Below, piece by piece: positions 1-8,190 of a stretch of 64,000 bases of DNA. A program made the position numbers and the translations under genes. Under the pieces are notes generated by a model. It had not been told where the DNA came from, made no database searches, and worked only from the letters and a program-made list of their open reading frames with translations. Origin of the DNA: CAYSLC01 sp964431545. Lineage in GTDB: Bacteria > Desulfobacterota > Desulfobacteria > Desulfobacterales > JAABSP01. Every line of letters starts with the position of its first letter. Position 1 is the first letter of the stretch. The stretch covers positions 1 to 64,000 of the forward strand of contig CAYSLC010000003.1 of NCBI GenBank assembly GCA_964431545.1, in the 5' to 3' direction.

Positions 1-553
1 TAAAAACGGGATTAAGGGCGTATCGTTTTTCTGCCGCGAAGCGGCTTACTGGAACCACCACGGCGAACGGATTGGCGGAGGATTCCAGAAGCAGCCACTG
101 GTCTCTGTAGGCCAGGAGCTTCACCGAAGGAAAGCGGAACGTGTTGCCGCACCCCCAGAGTTCTTCCTCGTAGCCTTCCACGTGCCAGTTCGGGTTGTCA
201 TCCGCGAGCACGGCCAGGCTCACCACCGGCCGTTTGTAGAGATCGTGAATCCGGTAATGGTAGACGAACACCCGATGCCCGAACGCTTTTTCTTCTTGGG
301 CCTGGACCTCCACGTGAATCAGGACCCATGCCTCCTCTCCATCCTTTTTCCAGACCTTCACCAACTGATCGGCCAGGCGGAATCCGACCTCGGATTCCCG
401 GGTGATCTGCCGGAGTTCCTTATCCAGCAGTTCATAGCCCCGGGACCAATCGATCTCCCGGGCGATGTGGGGAAAGAAGAATTCCATGAATTCCTGGAAA
501 TAAGCGCTCAGGATTTCTTTCCAGGGGCTGTCGTAGTCGTCTCGATTTACCAT
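1..553 (-). CDS. Rpn/PD-(D/E)XK nuclease-like protein, 3' end outside window
   Basis: The reading frame opens with ATG at 553 (MVNRDDYDSPWKEIL) and stays open to the left edge, giving 184 residues; the C-terminus is missing. The N-terminal segment, the DWSRGYELLDKEL stretch and the core LIHVEVQAQEE followed by a FVYHYRIHDLY helix are typical of the large family annotated as Rpn recombination-promoting nuclease/putative transposase or cytosolic protein, which has a PD-(D/E)XK fold; the ExQ pair near residue 80 is the expected metal/catalytic motif. These genes are usually multicopy, mobile-associated and of unknown cellular role, and Escherichia coli members are DNA endonucleases. It lies at the left end of an accessory-looking region. 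The family call is firm; activity is inferred. Confidence 0.8.
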   Translation of the reverse strand, partial: MVNRDDYDSPWKEILSAYFQEFMEFFFPHIAREIDWSRGYELLDKELRQITRESEVGFRLADQLVKVWKKDGEEAWVLIHVEVQAQEEKAFGHRVFVYHYRIHDLYKRPVVSLAVLADDNPNWHVEGYEEELWGCGNTFRFPSVKLLAYRDQWLLLESSANPFAVVVPVSRFAAEKRYALNPVF

Positions 554-777
554 TGAATTGGGCTGATTTCCATATCCAGACCTTCGGGTTTCCAGCGAAA
601 ACGCCATTCTTTGAACCATTATAGAATCGGCCGTCGTCTCCGTCAATCTTTTCGACATCTTTTGACAGCCGATTACACCGCCCTTTCCGCTTGTCTTCGG
701 CGGCGCGTCCCGATGACGTCCACCACCGCCTCCCGCAAGGGCCGACGGCGAGCGCGGTGGCTGGAGATGGACGGGCG

Positions 778-1992
778 TTAGGCCGCCCCCTGCTTCCAAT
801 TGATGAAGACCCCCGCGATGAGGGAAACGAAACCCACGAATATGAGCATGATCCCCCATTCGATCTGACTGTGGGGGCCGTTCCATATCCAGAGAACCAG
901 GATTCCCAGGCACAGGGGGACCAGGGCCGCTATCAGCCGGAAATAGAAGCCGACCACCACCAGCGCGGATACCGCCAGAACGCTCAGCCCCATTCCCGGC
1001 TGGGGAAACGGATACCGGTGCCAGCCCAGGGTTGACAGTGCCAGATAAAAGGCAATGACGGCACCGACATAGAGCCGGTACCGATGCTGTTCCCATCCCT
1101 TCAGCAAAAAGGTGGTTCCGGAAAACAGGGCGGTGATCCAGAAAAGCTGCGGTCGGGTCAGGGATACCGCCATTGCGATGGCAAGGCTCATCCATGTACT
1201 CTCCTCTCTTTCCGAAAGACCCGGCACAAAGGAGAGGATCACGAGAAACGGCGATAGATGGGCGATATTGACGCGGATATCCAGAACCGGCAGCCATGAT
1301 CCGAACAGGTGGTAGAGATATGCCCCGGCCCATATCAGCCATGCGGCTTTGACCGAACGGTCCAGAACGGTCTTGCCCCAGTCATCGAGATCATCCTCAT
1401 CCGCCACGGCTGTCGGGAACCAGAGGACGGCAAACGCGAGGGCCGCGCCGTACCATGTCAGAAGATAATGCGCCGTCAGCGCCGTATCCGGGCTGCCGAT
1501 ATTGGCTTTTACGATATAGGGCGCGATCCCCACCCCGAGCGCGGCAAGGACCGGAATGGAAAAAAAACGGGGCGACGCCTTCAGACGGAAAATCCACGTC
1601 AATGCCTTCAGCTTCAGCGCGAATACCGCGATCCAGAGGAAGGTCCAGAGTGGGCCGTAAGCGGCAAAGGAGAGGTGTTCGGTCTGGAAGGTCAGATCGA
1701 AGATCAGTACGACTTCGATCAGGCCGAGGATCACCGCCGGACGGCGCTGCCCGGTTTTCCGGTAGAGGATGAAACTCCCCGCCAGCAAGAGGATTTCATA
1801 CAGTTCGATGACGCCGGTCAGCAGGACCTGGCCGTCCATGAACAGGTGCCGTTGAACCTGGGGGATCCGGGTCAACCCCCTGGATACGAGGAAGACGCCG
1901 AAGATGAAGCATAAGGCACTGAAAAAATACAGGGGATTGTAAAGGACAAAGCACCGGTGCAATTGGGATTTGAATCGACCATTGAGATCCAT
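778..1992 (-). CDS. Polytopic membrane protein of unknown function
   Basis: A 404-residue protein begins at ATG 1992 (MDLNGRFKSQLHRCF). This start is preferred over an in-frame ATG 87 bases upstream because a strong AGGAGG ribosome binding site sits directly before it. It is very hydrophobic along its whole length, with roughly ten to twelve predicted membrane spans, beginning with LYFFSALCFIFGVFLVSRG and ending with WGIMLIFVGFVSLIAGVFI. A charged loop (VADEDDLDDWGKT) lies near the middle. I see no transporter, kinase or enzyme motif and do not recognise the family. It stands alone: upstream is a long noncoding stretch and downstream is the nuclease-like gene. It is a membrane protein; anything more would be a guess. 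Confidence 0.7.
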   Translation of the reverse strand: MDLNGRFKSQLHRCFVLYNPLYFFSALCFIFGVFLVSRGLTRIPQVQRHLFMDGQVLLTGVIELYEILLLAGSFILYRKTGQRRPAVILGLIEVVLIFDLTFQTEHLSFAAYGPLWTFLWIAVFALKLKALTWIFRLKASPRFFSIPVLAALGVGIAPYIVKANIGSPDTALTAHYLLTWYGAALAFAVLWFPTAVADEDDLDDWGKTVLDRSVKAAWLIWAGAYLYHLFGSWLPVLDIRVNIAHLSPFLVILSFVPGLSEREESTWMSLAIAMAVSLTRPQLFWITALFSGTTFLLKGWEQHRYRLYVGAVIAFYLALSTLGWHRYPFPQPGMGLSVLAVSALVVVGFYFRLIAALVPLCLGILVLWIWNGPHSQIEWGIMLIFVGFVSLIAGVFINWKQGAA

Positions 1993-2498
1993 TTTGCCAC
2001 CTCCTGGGTTGGTTGAGGATGATCGGATGTTTCTCACCTTTCCGGGTCCCAGCATATCGGGGCAAAAGGGGCAAATCAAGGAGAAAAACCAATATATTAT
2101 ATATATTTCAGTAGTTTATCAAGTGTTCCCCCATCTTTCGCCGTCTTTCATTTGGCCTCTCGGGGAAACTTTGGAAAAGTATGGAAAAGTCGGCGGCCGT
2201 CTACGGCGGCAAAACCCTTTCCATTCAATAATCCGGCGCTTCTTCCATGCCGGGCGGGAAAAATTGCAAATTCGGGGTGCCGGACCCGCAGGCGTAGGTC
2301 CGGACCCTGGAAATGATTTTCGGCGAAAACGGGAATGGGGCCGGGACGAAACGGGGCGGCCCAATGTCGCCAGTTTAGCGGAACAACGGCGAAGACGTCA
2401 CATCAGGTGGCGGATCTCGAGCCCTCCCATAACCTCGGGAGCATTACCCGTTTCTGAATCAGAAAGAACCAAGCCCGGACGATGCCTTTGGTCGGCAT

Positions 2499-2542
2499 CC
2501 GTCAAAGACCTCCGAGGTTTCAAAAACCATAGAGGTCTGGGA
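2499..2542. repeat. Imperfect palindrome, copy of dispersed repeat at 57047
   Basis: The 44-bp sequence starting CCGTCAAAGACCTCCGAGGT matches the reverse complement of 57047-57090 with only a few mismatches. Here the second arm of the hairpin is degenerate (CCATAGAGGTCT), whereas the distant copy has a perfect 15-bp stem. The two copies lie 54 kb apart and both are intergenic. Confidence 0.6.
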
Positions 2543-2623
2543 GTTCCGCGCTTTCCTGTGACGGTTTCTGGTTTCCGCCAGTGGAACTGGGATTTCCCTT
2601 CAAGGGGATGCCGGGTCCAGAAA

Positions 2624-2805
2624 GCCCTGAAAGGGCGCCACATACCAGCCCAGGGCCAACGCCCTGGGACCAATGGTATTACGGTATAAGCCCTGAAAGG
2701 GCGTGACATCGAACCTTGGAGCCCTCGTTGATGTGACGCCCTTTCAGGGCTCGACGGGTTGTCACGCCGTACCCAGGGCGTTGCCCGTGGGCTGGTATGT
2801 ATAAC
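2624..2805. repeat. Cluster of REP-like GCCCTGAAAGGGC palindromes
   Basis: GCCCTGAAAGGGC is found at 2624-2636 and 2690-2702 and in mirrored form (GCCCTTTCAGGGC) at 2738-2750. The first copy is followed by ACATACCAGCCCAGGGC and CCAACGCCCTGGGA; a closely similar string appears in reverse orientation between about 2755 and 2805, so two units face each other. Such units are interspersed, non-coding and resemble REP elements moved by RAYT transposases in other bacteria. No RAYT gene is present in the window. Confidence 0.6.
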
Positions 2806-3219
2806 CCCGTTGGGGTATCCCTCCGAACGGAATTCTTCTCATGATATGCGGTCCCAGGAGCATTATCCATTTCTGAATCAGCAAAAACTTACTATCCACC
2901 AACCGTTCCTCGCAACCGAATCCTGGGTAAGGTGGAAATCAAGAAACGGGTAATGCTCCCAGTATCGACTGTTTCTTGTAGCCGCTGAAAACCCAAAAAG
3001 ATAAAGCTTGAGTCCAAAGGCCGATCGATGTATGTCTGATGGATAGAAAAGCCATGCCGAGAAAGGTGTTTATCAACCTTGCGAATGATAGGATAATAGT
3101 GTAGATTGTTCCTACATAAAGGCTGTCGGCTTGGGTTTTGGAACCCATCGATTTTAAAATGGATCGCCATAAGGGCGACTTCGCCGACGGCCATCGCCGG
3201 AAGGGGAATTTGACTCGTA

Positions 3220-3594
3220 ATGAAAGAGGAATTCCTGGAGAAAGCAAAGGAAAATCTCCAGTCCGCTGGAATCTGCTTCGAAAATGGTCTCTATAACGCC
3301 TGCGCGAACCGCGCCTATTACGCCGCATTTCAATCAGCCGTTTCAGCGCTCGCCGATCGGGGCATCACAAAAGAGAAGATCGAACATAAATGGGTTCAGG
3401 CTGAATTCAACGGCAGACTGATTGGGAAGCAAAAAGTGTATCCAGGTGGGATGAAATCCTATTTGATGAAAATGCAAACAGTCAGGGATCAGGCTGATTA
3501 TTCCCACCAGAACGTGAATAAAAAGACCGCCCGGCGGCAAATCGGCAGAGCCGGCGAAATTGTCGCTTCGGTGGAAAAGGTACTGAAAAAATGA
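3220..3594 (+). CDS. HEPN domain protein (putative toxin)
   Basis: A 124-residue helical protein whose N-terminal half carries the HEPN signature CANRAYYAAFQSAVSAL and whose C-terminal half has RDQADYSH, where an Arg is followed six residues later by His, matching the RX4-6H ribonuclease motif of HEPN toxins. HEPN proteins of this size usually form toxin-antitoxin pairs with minimal nucleotidyltransferases and act as RNases or are AMPylated by the partner. The downstream gene overlaps its stop by ATGA, so the two are translationally coupled, but that partner shows no nucleotidyltransferase motif. A possible promoter (TTGCGA, 17-base spacer, TAGATT) lies at 3079-3107. The toxin role is inferred. 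Confidence 0.75.
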   Translation: MKEEFLEKAKENLQSAGICFENGLYNACANRAYYAAFQSAVSALADRGITKEKIEHKWVQAEFNGRLIGKQKVYPGGMKSYLMKMQTVRDQADYSHQNVNKKTARRQIGRAGEIVASVEKVLKK

Positions 3595-3845
3595 TAAATT
3601 TTAAGCAGGAAGAGCTGATTCAGGAGCTAATGGCCCAGATCAGGGAAGAATTTCCAGAGGTTAATTTGATCAGCATCGTGGAACACCCTGAAGACCCGGA
3701 ATCTTTATGGATCAACGTCACGGCGCCGGATGATGAAGACCGGGAGATGGACCTGATCGAATTCGCAGGCGACAAGATCACGGATATCCTTCTGGACTAT
3801 GGTTATCACATGCTGGTCATGCCCGTGCGAAAGAAAGCCGCATAA
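3591..3845 (+). CDS. Small acidic protein coupled to HEPN gene, possible antitoxin
   Basis: An 84-residue protein (MINFKQEELIQELMAQIREE) starts inside the stop codon of the HEPN gene, a four-base ATGA overlap typical of toxin-antitoxin operons. It is acidic in the middle (TAPDDEDREMDLIEFAGD) and has a likely alpha/beta fold with no membrane segment. The GS-x10-DxD signature of MNT nucleotidyltransferases, the usual HEPN partners, is absent. I do not recognise the family. By position and coupling it is the best candidate for the neutralising partner of the HEPN protein. Confidence 0.6.
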   Translation: MINFKQEELIQELMAQIREEFPEVNLISIVEHPEDPESLWINVTAPDDEDREMDLIEFAGDKITDILLDYGYHMLVMPVRKKAA

Positions 3846-4129
3846 ACCGCTGTGCAGCGCACCCCAGTCCATTCCAAACGAGAAGGGCGGACCAAAGAAT
3901 TGAAATCGGTTTGGCCAAAAAACTGACCAGTTGCTCATATCCGTCTGGAATATAAACGACGAGACTTGCAAGCCAGCCGATGGCGTCGAAGATTTTTTCG
4001 AACCTGCTTTTTCCGGATTGATATACGACCTTGGCCGAGCCGAATGCCGTCTCCATGGGGCCGAAGTTGGTGAAATCCAGTCAGCCGCGCCCACCTTTTT
4101 CTCCGCCTTTGAGTAACGTCAGACGCCGG
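3846..4129. other. Intergenic spacer before cyclase remnant
   Basis: About 280 bp with no supported gene. On the reverse strand 4056-3817 is open for 79 codons and reads as a partly hydrophobic peptide (FDAIGWLASLVVYIPDGY), but it overlaps the preceding gene and has no good ribosome binding site. It may be a remnant of a membrane protein. Confidence 0.3.
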
Positions 4130-4132
4130 TTC

Positions 4133-4534
4133 AACCTCGCCTCCCGGATAGAGGGAGCCAACAGACGGTACGGTACAGAGCTGATGATCTCCGAGGCGAC
4201 CCTTCGGTCCCTGACCCCCGGAACCTTCCGGACCCGGATCCTGGACGTGGTCCGGGTGAAAGGGAAGTCCGAGGCGGTGCGGGTCCATGAGGTCTATGGA
4301 TGGGAGGGGGACGGGATGGATCGGTCCGGGGAGACCTATTTCGAAACCTACGCGGCCGCCTTCGAGGCGTACCTCGCCGGGGATTTCGCATCCGCCCTCC
4401 GGGTCTTCCGGGAGGCCCTCTCCCTGAAGCCGGTGGATCCCGCCGCCGGGGAGATGATCCGGCGGATCGAATCGATCGATCCCGATGATCTTCCCCCGGA
4501 CTGGGACGGCGCCGTCCGGTTGACGACCAAATAG
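4133..4534 (+). pseudogene. C-terminal remnant of class III adenylate/guanylate cyclase
   Basis: The frame reads NLASRIEGANRRYGTELMIS, then a VRVKGKSEAVRVHEVYG strand, then a TPR-like tail (AAFEAYLAGDFASALRVFREA) ending PDWDGAVRLTTK. This matches the last part of CHASE2-type cyclases; compare NLASRLEGLNKVYGTEIIVS in the intact cyclase at 48.3 kb of this window. Everything before the ASRxEG motif, including both metal-binding aspartates and the membrane part, is missing, so the protein cannot be a cyclase. It points towards the RND remnant on the other strand, and the same junction recurs at 9801. Confidence 0.75.
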
Positions 4535-4621
4535 GCACCGGCAGCGTCGTCCGGCCTGCGGCGAGGTCGCCACCACCCCCTTGAAACGCACCCGGAACAG
4601 CACCGCGCAAAGCATCGGCAC
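4454..4621. repeat. Left copy of direct repeat flanking the 5-kb AAA/ankyrin insert
   Basis: This segment (end of the cyclase frame plus the end of an opposing RND gene) aligns with 9801-9973 in the same orientation. The first 30 bases are identical, followed by long matching blocks with scattered substitutions and small indels. Similarity stops abruptly at ATGATCCGG on the left and after CGGCAC on the right. Together the two copies bracket a block containing two AAA-nuclease genes and an ankyrin gene. Confidence 0.75.
4574..4621 (-). pseudogene. Remnant of RND transporter C-terminus
   Basis: Read on the reverse strand, this encodes VPMLCAVLFRVRFKG, matching the last residues of the intact RND pump (VPVLYAVLFRLRFKG, stop at 9926). 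An extra G after the FKG codons shifts the frame and removes the stop codon. Only about 15 codons remain; the rest of the gene is absent here. It is part of the duplicated junction. Confidence 0.65.
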
Positions 4622-4720
4622 AAAGCCGTCGGGGAGGTTCGAGGCGGGAGAGCCGAACGGTATCGGGATCTCGGGGAGGTTGAGGCGGCAGGTGTGCTCC
4701 ATTTTTTTCCTGTTCCGCTT

Positions 4721-6349
4721 TTACACCGGCTGTTCCGGGTCGGCAACAGGATCCGTTTCCACAAAAATCGGCGCAACGCTGACGCCGGAAGCGTCATCGT
4801 GATAAACAGCCGCCAGTCGTTGGCGGTTCTCTTTGTCGATGGTCTCGATGAAAAAAATCAAATAAATCCGGTCCAGTCCCAATTGCACTGCGTATTTCGC
4901 GGCTCGGGAGAGGGCCTCGTGATAAGCATAGCGATCCTTGAAGGATTTCAGTTCAAGCGCGTACAGCACTTTCCCATATTGGATCAAGAGGTCGATTTTC
5001 CCGTTTCCTGTTGGAAACTCAGGAAAAACATAACCTCCTTTGTCCCGGAAAAATGCGTCAAGGTACATGTACAGATTGAAATGAAACACGGCTTCATAGA
5101 TCCGCAGATCGGTTTTTCTCCGGGGCGCGTTCTTGAAAAGCCAGTCCCGGTTCTGAACAAGGTATTGCCGATACAATCGCATCAGCGCGGGGATATCGAT
5201 TGAATCTCCCTTCACGACCGCTTCGATATCCGTCATGGGATCATACAGGTGATCCATGGTCCGGAAAATTTCCCGGGAAAAATAATTGAACAACCGTTTC
5301 TGCACAAAGGGGCTTGAGAATCGAACCGCGTTTTCGGTTCTGCTGATCTTTTCCCGGTCGATTACGCCGTTCATATACAGGAAATTTTGCAGTGGATCGT
5401 CGAACCGGAACGGCAGGATCTCCCTTGTTTTGAACAGCTCTAAAACCGTCCCCTTGTAAGGTTCCCGTCGAGCCTTGCTGATCATGTTCAGGACGTTGTT
5501 GTTGGGCAGCGCGCTCACCGCATCCGCGAAAACCATTTCAAAATCGTCCGGGGAAACGGGCCGGCTGCGATCCGGCGCATACCCTTCGTATCCTTCCGTC
5601 ACCAATTCTCCGAACCAGGAAACCAGGCCGGGCTGACCTCGGGTTTCTTTGTAAATGCGTTCAACGACGACGGGGTCCACATGCTGCCCGCTTTCGTTTT
5701 CATACCATTGGAACATGGACTGGACTTCTTCAAAGGTCAGATTGGGAATATGCAGGCTCCGCTGGACATTGAACGGAGAGCCTGTCACGTTTTCAATGCC
5801 AAGAACGCTTCTGACGCCGATGAGCGCGAGTCGGTGCAGACTCACGGCGCTTTCAAGACCGGGCGCCCCGGACGCCATCTGGCGTGTGATATAAATATCT
5901 CTGAATTCATTGGCGAATTTATTGATAAATGTTTCGTCGAGGGCATCGAATTCATCGATGGCCAATATCAGCGGTTTTTCAAAATAGCGATCCGAAAACA
6001 GATGCCGCAGATCTTTCCAGGCCGCGACCGGCCGAAAGTCCATGGCAAACCATTCCGCCAGCTTTTCTACAAACAGTTCAAGAACGCCCCTGTCCGTCGT
6101 CTCGGTCTTGGCCGACTGCATGCTGATGAGGCCGACCTCGAACGATCCGGTCTCTCTGATCCTCCCGACCACTTCCCGCATCAACCCTGTTTTCCCGCAC
6201 TGGCGAGGCGCCCAGACCGTGACGTAATGTCCGCCTTCATCCGGCGTTTCACCCGTCAGTCGAGCAAGGGTTTTCTCCACCAGTTCCGTCCGGGGAACGT
6301 AGTAGTGACGGTTTTTATTGACGGGACCATAGGATGAAAACTTCCGCAT
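4721..6349 (-). CDS. AAA ATPase fused to PD-(D/E)XK nuclease domain (copy 1)
   Basis: A 542-residue protein starting at ATG 6349 (MRKFSSYGPVNKNRHYY), chosen because AAGGAG precedes it. The N-terminal ATPase has Walker A WAPRQCGKTGL near residue 50 and Walker B LILAIDEFDAL near 125. The C-terminus has a PD-(D/E)XK core, GKIDLLI followed by ALELKSF near residues 455-480. This matches the AAA-ATPase-like/PD-(D/E)XK (DUF1703-type) family, often present in many paralogous copies and suspected of roles in selfish DNA or defence; no substrate is known. A second family member lies at 8191-9732; both open with a GPxNxxxHY motif but are otherwise well diverged. It sits inside the repeat-flanked insert. 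Confidence 0.85.
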   Translation of the reverse strand: MRKFSSYGPVNKNRHYYVPRTELVEKTLARLTGETPDEGGHYVTVWAPRQCGKTGLMREVVGRIRETGSFEVGLISMQSAKTETTDRGVLELFVEKLAEWFAMDFRPVAAWKDLRHLFSDRYFEKPLILAIDEFDALDETFINKFANEFRDIYITRQMASGAPGLESAVSLHRLALIGVRSVLGIENVTGSPFNVQRSLHIPNLTFEEVQSMFQWYENESGQHVDPVVVERIYKETRGQPGLVSWFGELVTEGYEGYAPDRSRPVSPDDFEMVFADAVSALPNNNVLNMISKARREPYKGTVLELFKTREILPFRFDDPLQNFLYMNGVIDREKISRTENAVRFSSPFVQKRLFNYFSREIFRTMDHLYDPMTDIEAVVKGDSIDIPALMRLYRQYLVQNRDWLFKNAPRRKTDLRIYEAVFHFNLYMYLDAFFRDKGGYVFPEFPTGNGKIDLLIQYGKVLYALELKSFKDRYAYHEALSRAAKYAVQLGLDRIYLIFFIETIDKENRQRLAAVYHDDASGVSVAPIFVETDPVADPEQPV

Positions 6350-6534
6350 GGCACGCTCCTTGGTTCGTTTAACAAGCGGCATACACCGTCGGCAAAAATT
6401 CGGTGTCACCGATCAGGCGATGGACGGGTCGCTTGCCGGACAATGCCTCGCCGTTTTCCATGATGATGCGGACGCCTTCGCCGCGCTTTGTCCATGAGGG
6501 TTCGGCGGCCGGTGTCGACCCCGGACGACGCCGC

Positions 6535-7917
6535 CTATCCGCCCGCGGATCGCAGAACCCGGGCGGTGGCATCCAGGTTGTCTCTCTCGGCCCAGTCCAG
6601 GGCGGTCATGCCCCTTTCGTCCTTTCCATTCACGTCGGCGCCGTATCGCAGCAAGAGCTTGACCATCTTATGTCTCCGCCACCGCACGGCCATGATCAGC
6701 GGCGTTTCTCCGCGCACCCCGCTATGGTGGTTGACGTTCGCCCCGGCCCGGATGCTCATCTCCACGCACTTGGCGTTTTGGCCGTACACGGAATTGGCGA
6801 GGAGACTGTTTGCATCGTATGACCGCCCCGGCGACATCATCAGTTTGCCCATCAGCTCCGCATGGCCGTGACTGGCGGCGTTACACAGGCCGCGGCCGAA
6901 AGCCTGGTCCCCCGTCTGTCCCGCCAAGGCCAGGGCGATGTCCGTGTTTCCGGACTTGCATGAATTGATAAACGCCTTTTCCACGTCGTTTTTTTCCGCT
7001 TGCGGCATCAGGGCGCGTGCGCGCCTCAAGTCTCCTCTTTCCACGGCCGCCTCCATTTCCCAGGAGATGTTTCGACCGCCGCCGGACCGCAGAAGCTCCG
7101 CCGTCTCCGAGCCTTGCCGCGCCGCTTTCAAGGCGTGGTCGATGGCGGCATTGGGAACACCCCGCGCCAGGATCAACTCCACCTTCTCGGTGTCGCCCCG
7201 GCCCCGACCCGCCGCCGTGCGAAGGGCGTCGGAAAGAATCACCGGATGGGGGTTGTCCGCCATCAGCATGCGGAAAATCTTCATGTTCGGTTTTCCCGCC
7301 GCGATGGAGAGGGGATGGGTGCTGTCCCAGACGTCCACCGCGTCCAGGCCGCCGGACACCGCCTTTCTGACGTTCACGTCCCCGCCGCCTTCGAGAAGCA
7401 TCCGCACCATATCCACATCCTGGTTCCGCACCGCGACGGAGAGGACCGTGGGTGAGGAAGGCCGTACTATATATATACCGGTATGGTTGGTCGGCGGCGG
7501 GTAAAAAATGAACCCATTGGGATCCGCCCCGGCCCGGACCAACTCCCGCGCCTTTTCCAGGTCTTTCGCCGTTACCGCGCGGAGAAGCTTATGGGTCGGG
7601 GTTCCTTCCCGGTATCCCTTGGCCGCGCGGTCGAGCTTGAATTGATCCATCTCCGCACCGGACAACGTCTTCCGCTCTTCCTCCCGGATTATCTCCTGGA
7701 CCTGGCTCTGGTGGAAACTCATGGTCCCGCCGCCGCGGACGCATTTGACCATGCTTCCCTCCTTCCAGATGCCGCTTGCCTCAACCCGCCGCCCGTTTTT
7801 CAGGACCAGCACGTCCGCGTGGGCGAAGGCGGCCGTGAGCAGAACCGCCGCCGCAACCGCCCCTATGTAACGCCGCAAACCAGCGCGGAAGGGATTGGCG
7901 TCCGTCCGTCTCGTCAT
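6535..7917 (-). CDS. Exported ankyrin-repeat protein
   Basis: A 460-residue protein from ATG 7917, which follows GGAGGAGAATTTCAT; an in-frame start 36 bases upstream lacks this site. Residues 9-35 form a signal peptide (YIGAVAAAVLLTAAFAHA). A small beta-rich region follows (DVLVLKNGRRVEASGIW), then several ankyrin repeats, clearest at THKLLRAVTAKDLEKARELV, VDMVRMLLEGGGDVN, CVEMSIRAGANVN and MVKLLLRYGADVNGKDERG near the C-terminus. It is expected in the periplasm or secreted, acting as a protein-binding scaffold; its partner is unknown. It lies between two AAA-nuclease genes on the same strand, but the gaps (about 185 and 273 bp) argue against a tight operon. Confidence 0.8.
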   Translation of the reverse strand: MTRRTDANPFRAGLRRYIGAVAAAVLLTAAFAHADVLVLKNGRRVEASGIWKEGSMVKCVRGGGTMSFHQSQVQEIIREEERKTLSGAEMDQFKLDRAAKGYREGTPTHKLLRAVTAKDLEKARELVRAGADPNGFIFYPPPTNHTGIYIVRPSSPTVLSVAVRNQDVDMVRMLLEGGGDVNVRKAVSGGLDAVDVWDSTHPLSIAAGKPNMKIFRMLMADNPHPVILSDALRTAAGRGRGDTEKVELILARGVPNAAIDHALKAARQGSETAELLRSGGGRNISWEMEAAVERGDLRRARALMPQAEKNDVEKAFINSCKSGNTDIALALAGQTGDQAFGRGLCNAASHGHAELMGKLMMSPGRSYDANSLLANSVYGQNAKCVEMSIRAGANVNHHSGVRGETPLIMAVRWRRHKMVKLLLRYGADVNGKDERGMTALDWAERDNLDATARVLRSAGG

Positions 7918-8190
7918 ATGAAATTCTCCTCCAATAAAAAGTCCACATAACATTTCTCAAACCAACATTTTGGTTAACGACACTACATAAAAACTCGCTT
8001 TTTGTCGACGAAAATGCAACGAAAATGCAACGAGGTTTTCAAATGTGCTTCGTCGCGTCGGATTGCATCCCTCCACGGCTACGGCATATTGCGGTCGATG
8101 GGACGCGAGCCGGCGGTAAGGCTGCATGGCATAGGCGAATGGTCAAAGATCGGCAAGGGATTGAACCAGTTTGGCAAAAAAACCAAGGCA

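Larger units (their letters stand above)
2437..2960. mobile_element. Inverted-repeat-bounded noncoding element (MITE-like)
   Basis: A 19-base sequence, GGGAGCATTACCCGTTTCT, occurs at 2437-2455 and as its exact reverse complement at 2942-2960, so it bounds a 524-bp segment with perfect terminal inverted repeats. A third, slightly diverged direct copy lies inside at 2856-2881 (three differences over 26 bases). The interior has no transposase and is filled with smaller palindromes. I see no clear target-site duplication at the outer edges. The structure fits a non-autonomous element mobilised in trans or a compound of nested REP/MITE units. The repeats are directly visible; mobility is inferred. 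Confidence 0.5.
1993..3219. other. 1.2-kb gene-free stretch rich in repeats
   Basis: No convincing gene is visible between the membrane protein and the HEPN gene. The stretch begins with an AT-rich patch near 2090-2115 that could hold the promoter of the membrane protein. It then contains an imperfect palindrome (2499-2542), three copies of a GCCCTGAAAGGGC palindrome (2624-2750) and the two ends of an inverted-repeat element (2437-2455 and 2942-2960). Short open frames inside the palindromes, reading like ALKGRH, are by-products of the repeats. Base composition from about 2830 to 3850 is visibly less GC-rich than in most of the window, which suggests acquired DNA. Confidence 0.6.

Noticed and set aside
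2679..2870. Short open frames with ALKGRH-type peptides
   Set aside because: They are translations of GCCCTGAAAGGGC palindromes, not proteins.
2437..2960. Possible CRISPR array
   Set aside because: There are only three related repeats, in mixed orientation and unevenly spaced, with no leader and no cas genes.
2892..3194. 100-codon reverse-strand frame upstream of the HEPN gene
   Set aside because: Plausible amino-acid composition but no motif and no ribosome binding site, and it runs into the inverted-repeat element.
3817..4056. 79-codon reverse-strand frame with hydrophobic residues
   Set aside because: It overlaps the end of the HEPN partner gene, has no convincing ribosome binding site and matches no family I know; a decayed membrane protein is possible.
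6369..6572. 67-codon reverse-strand frame between the ankyrin and AAA genes
   Set aside because: Its second half reads like protein (MENGEALSGKRPVHRL) but there is no clear start or family, and it overlaps the ankyrin gene's end.
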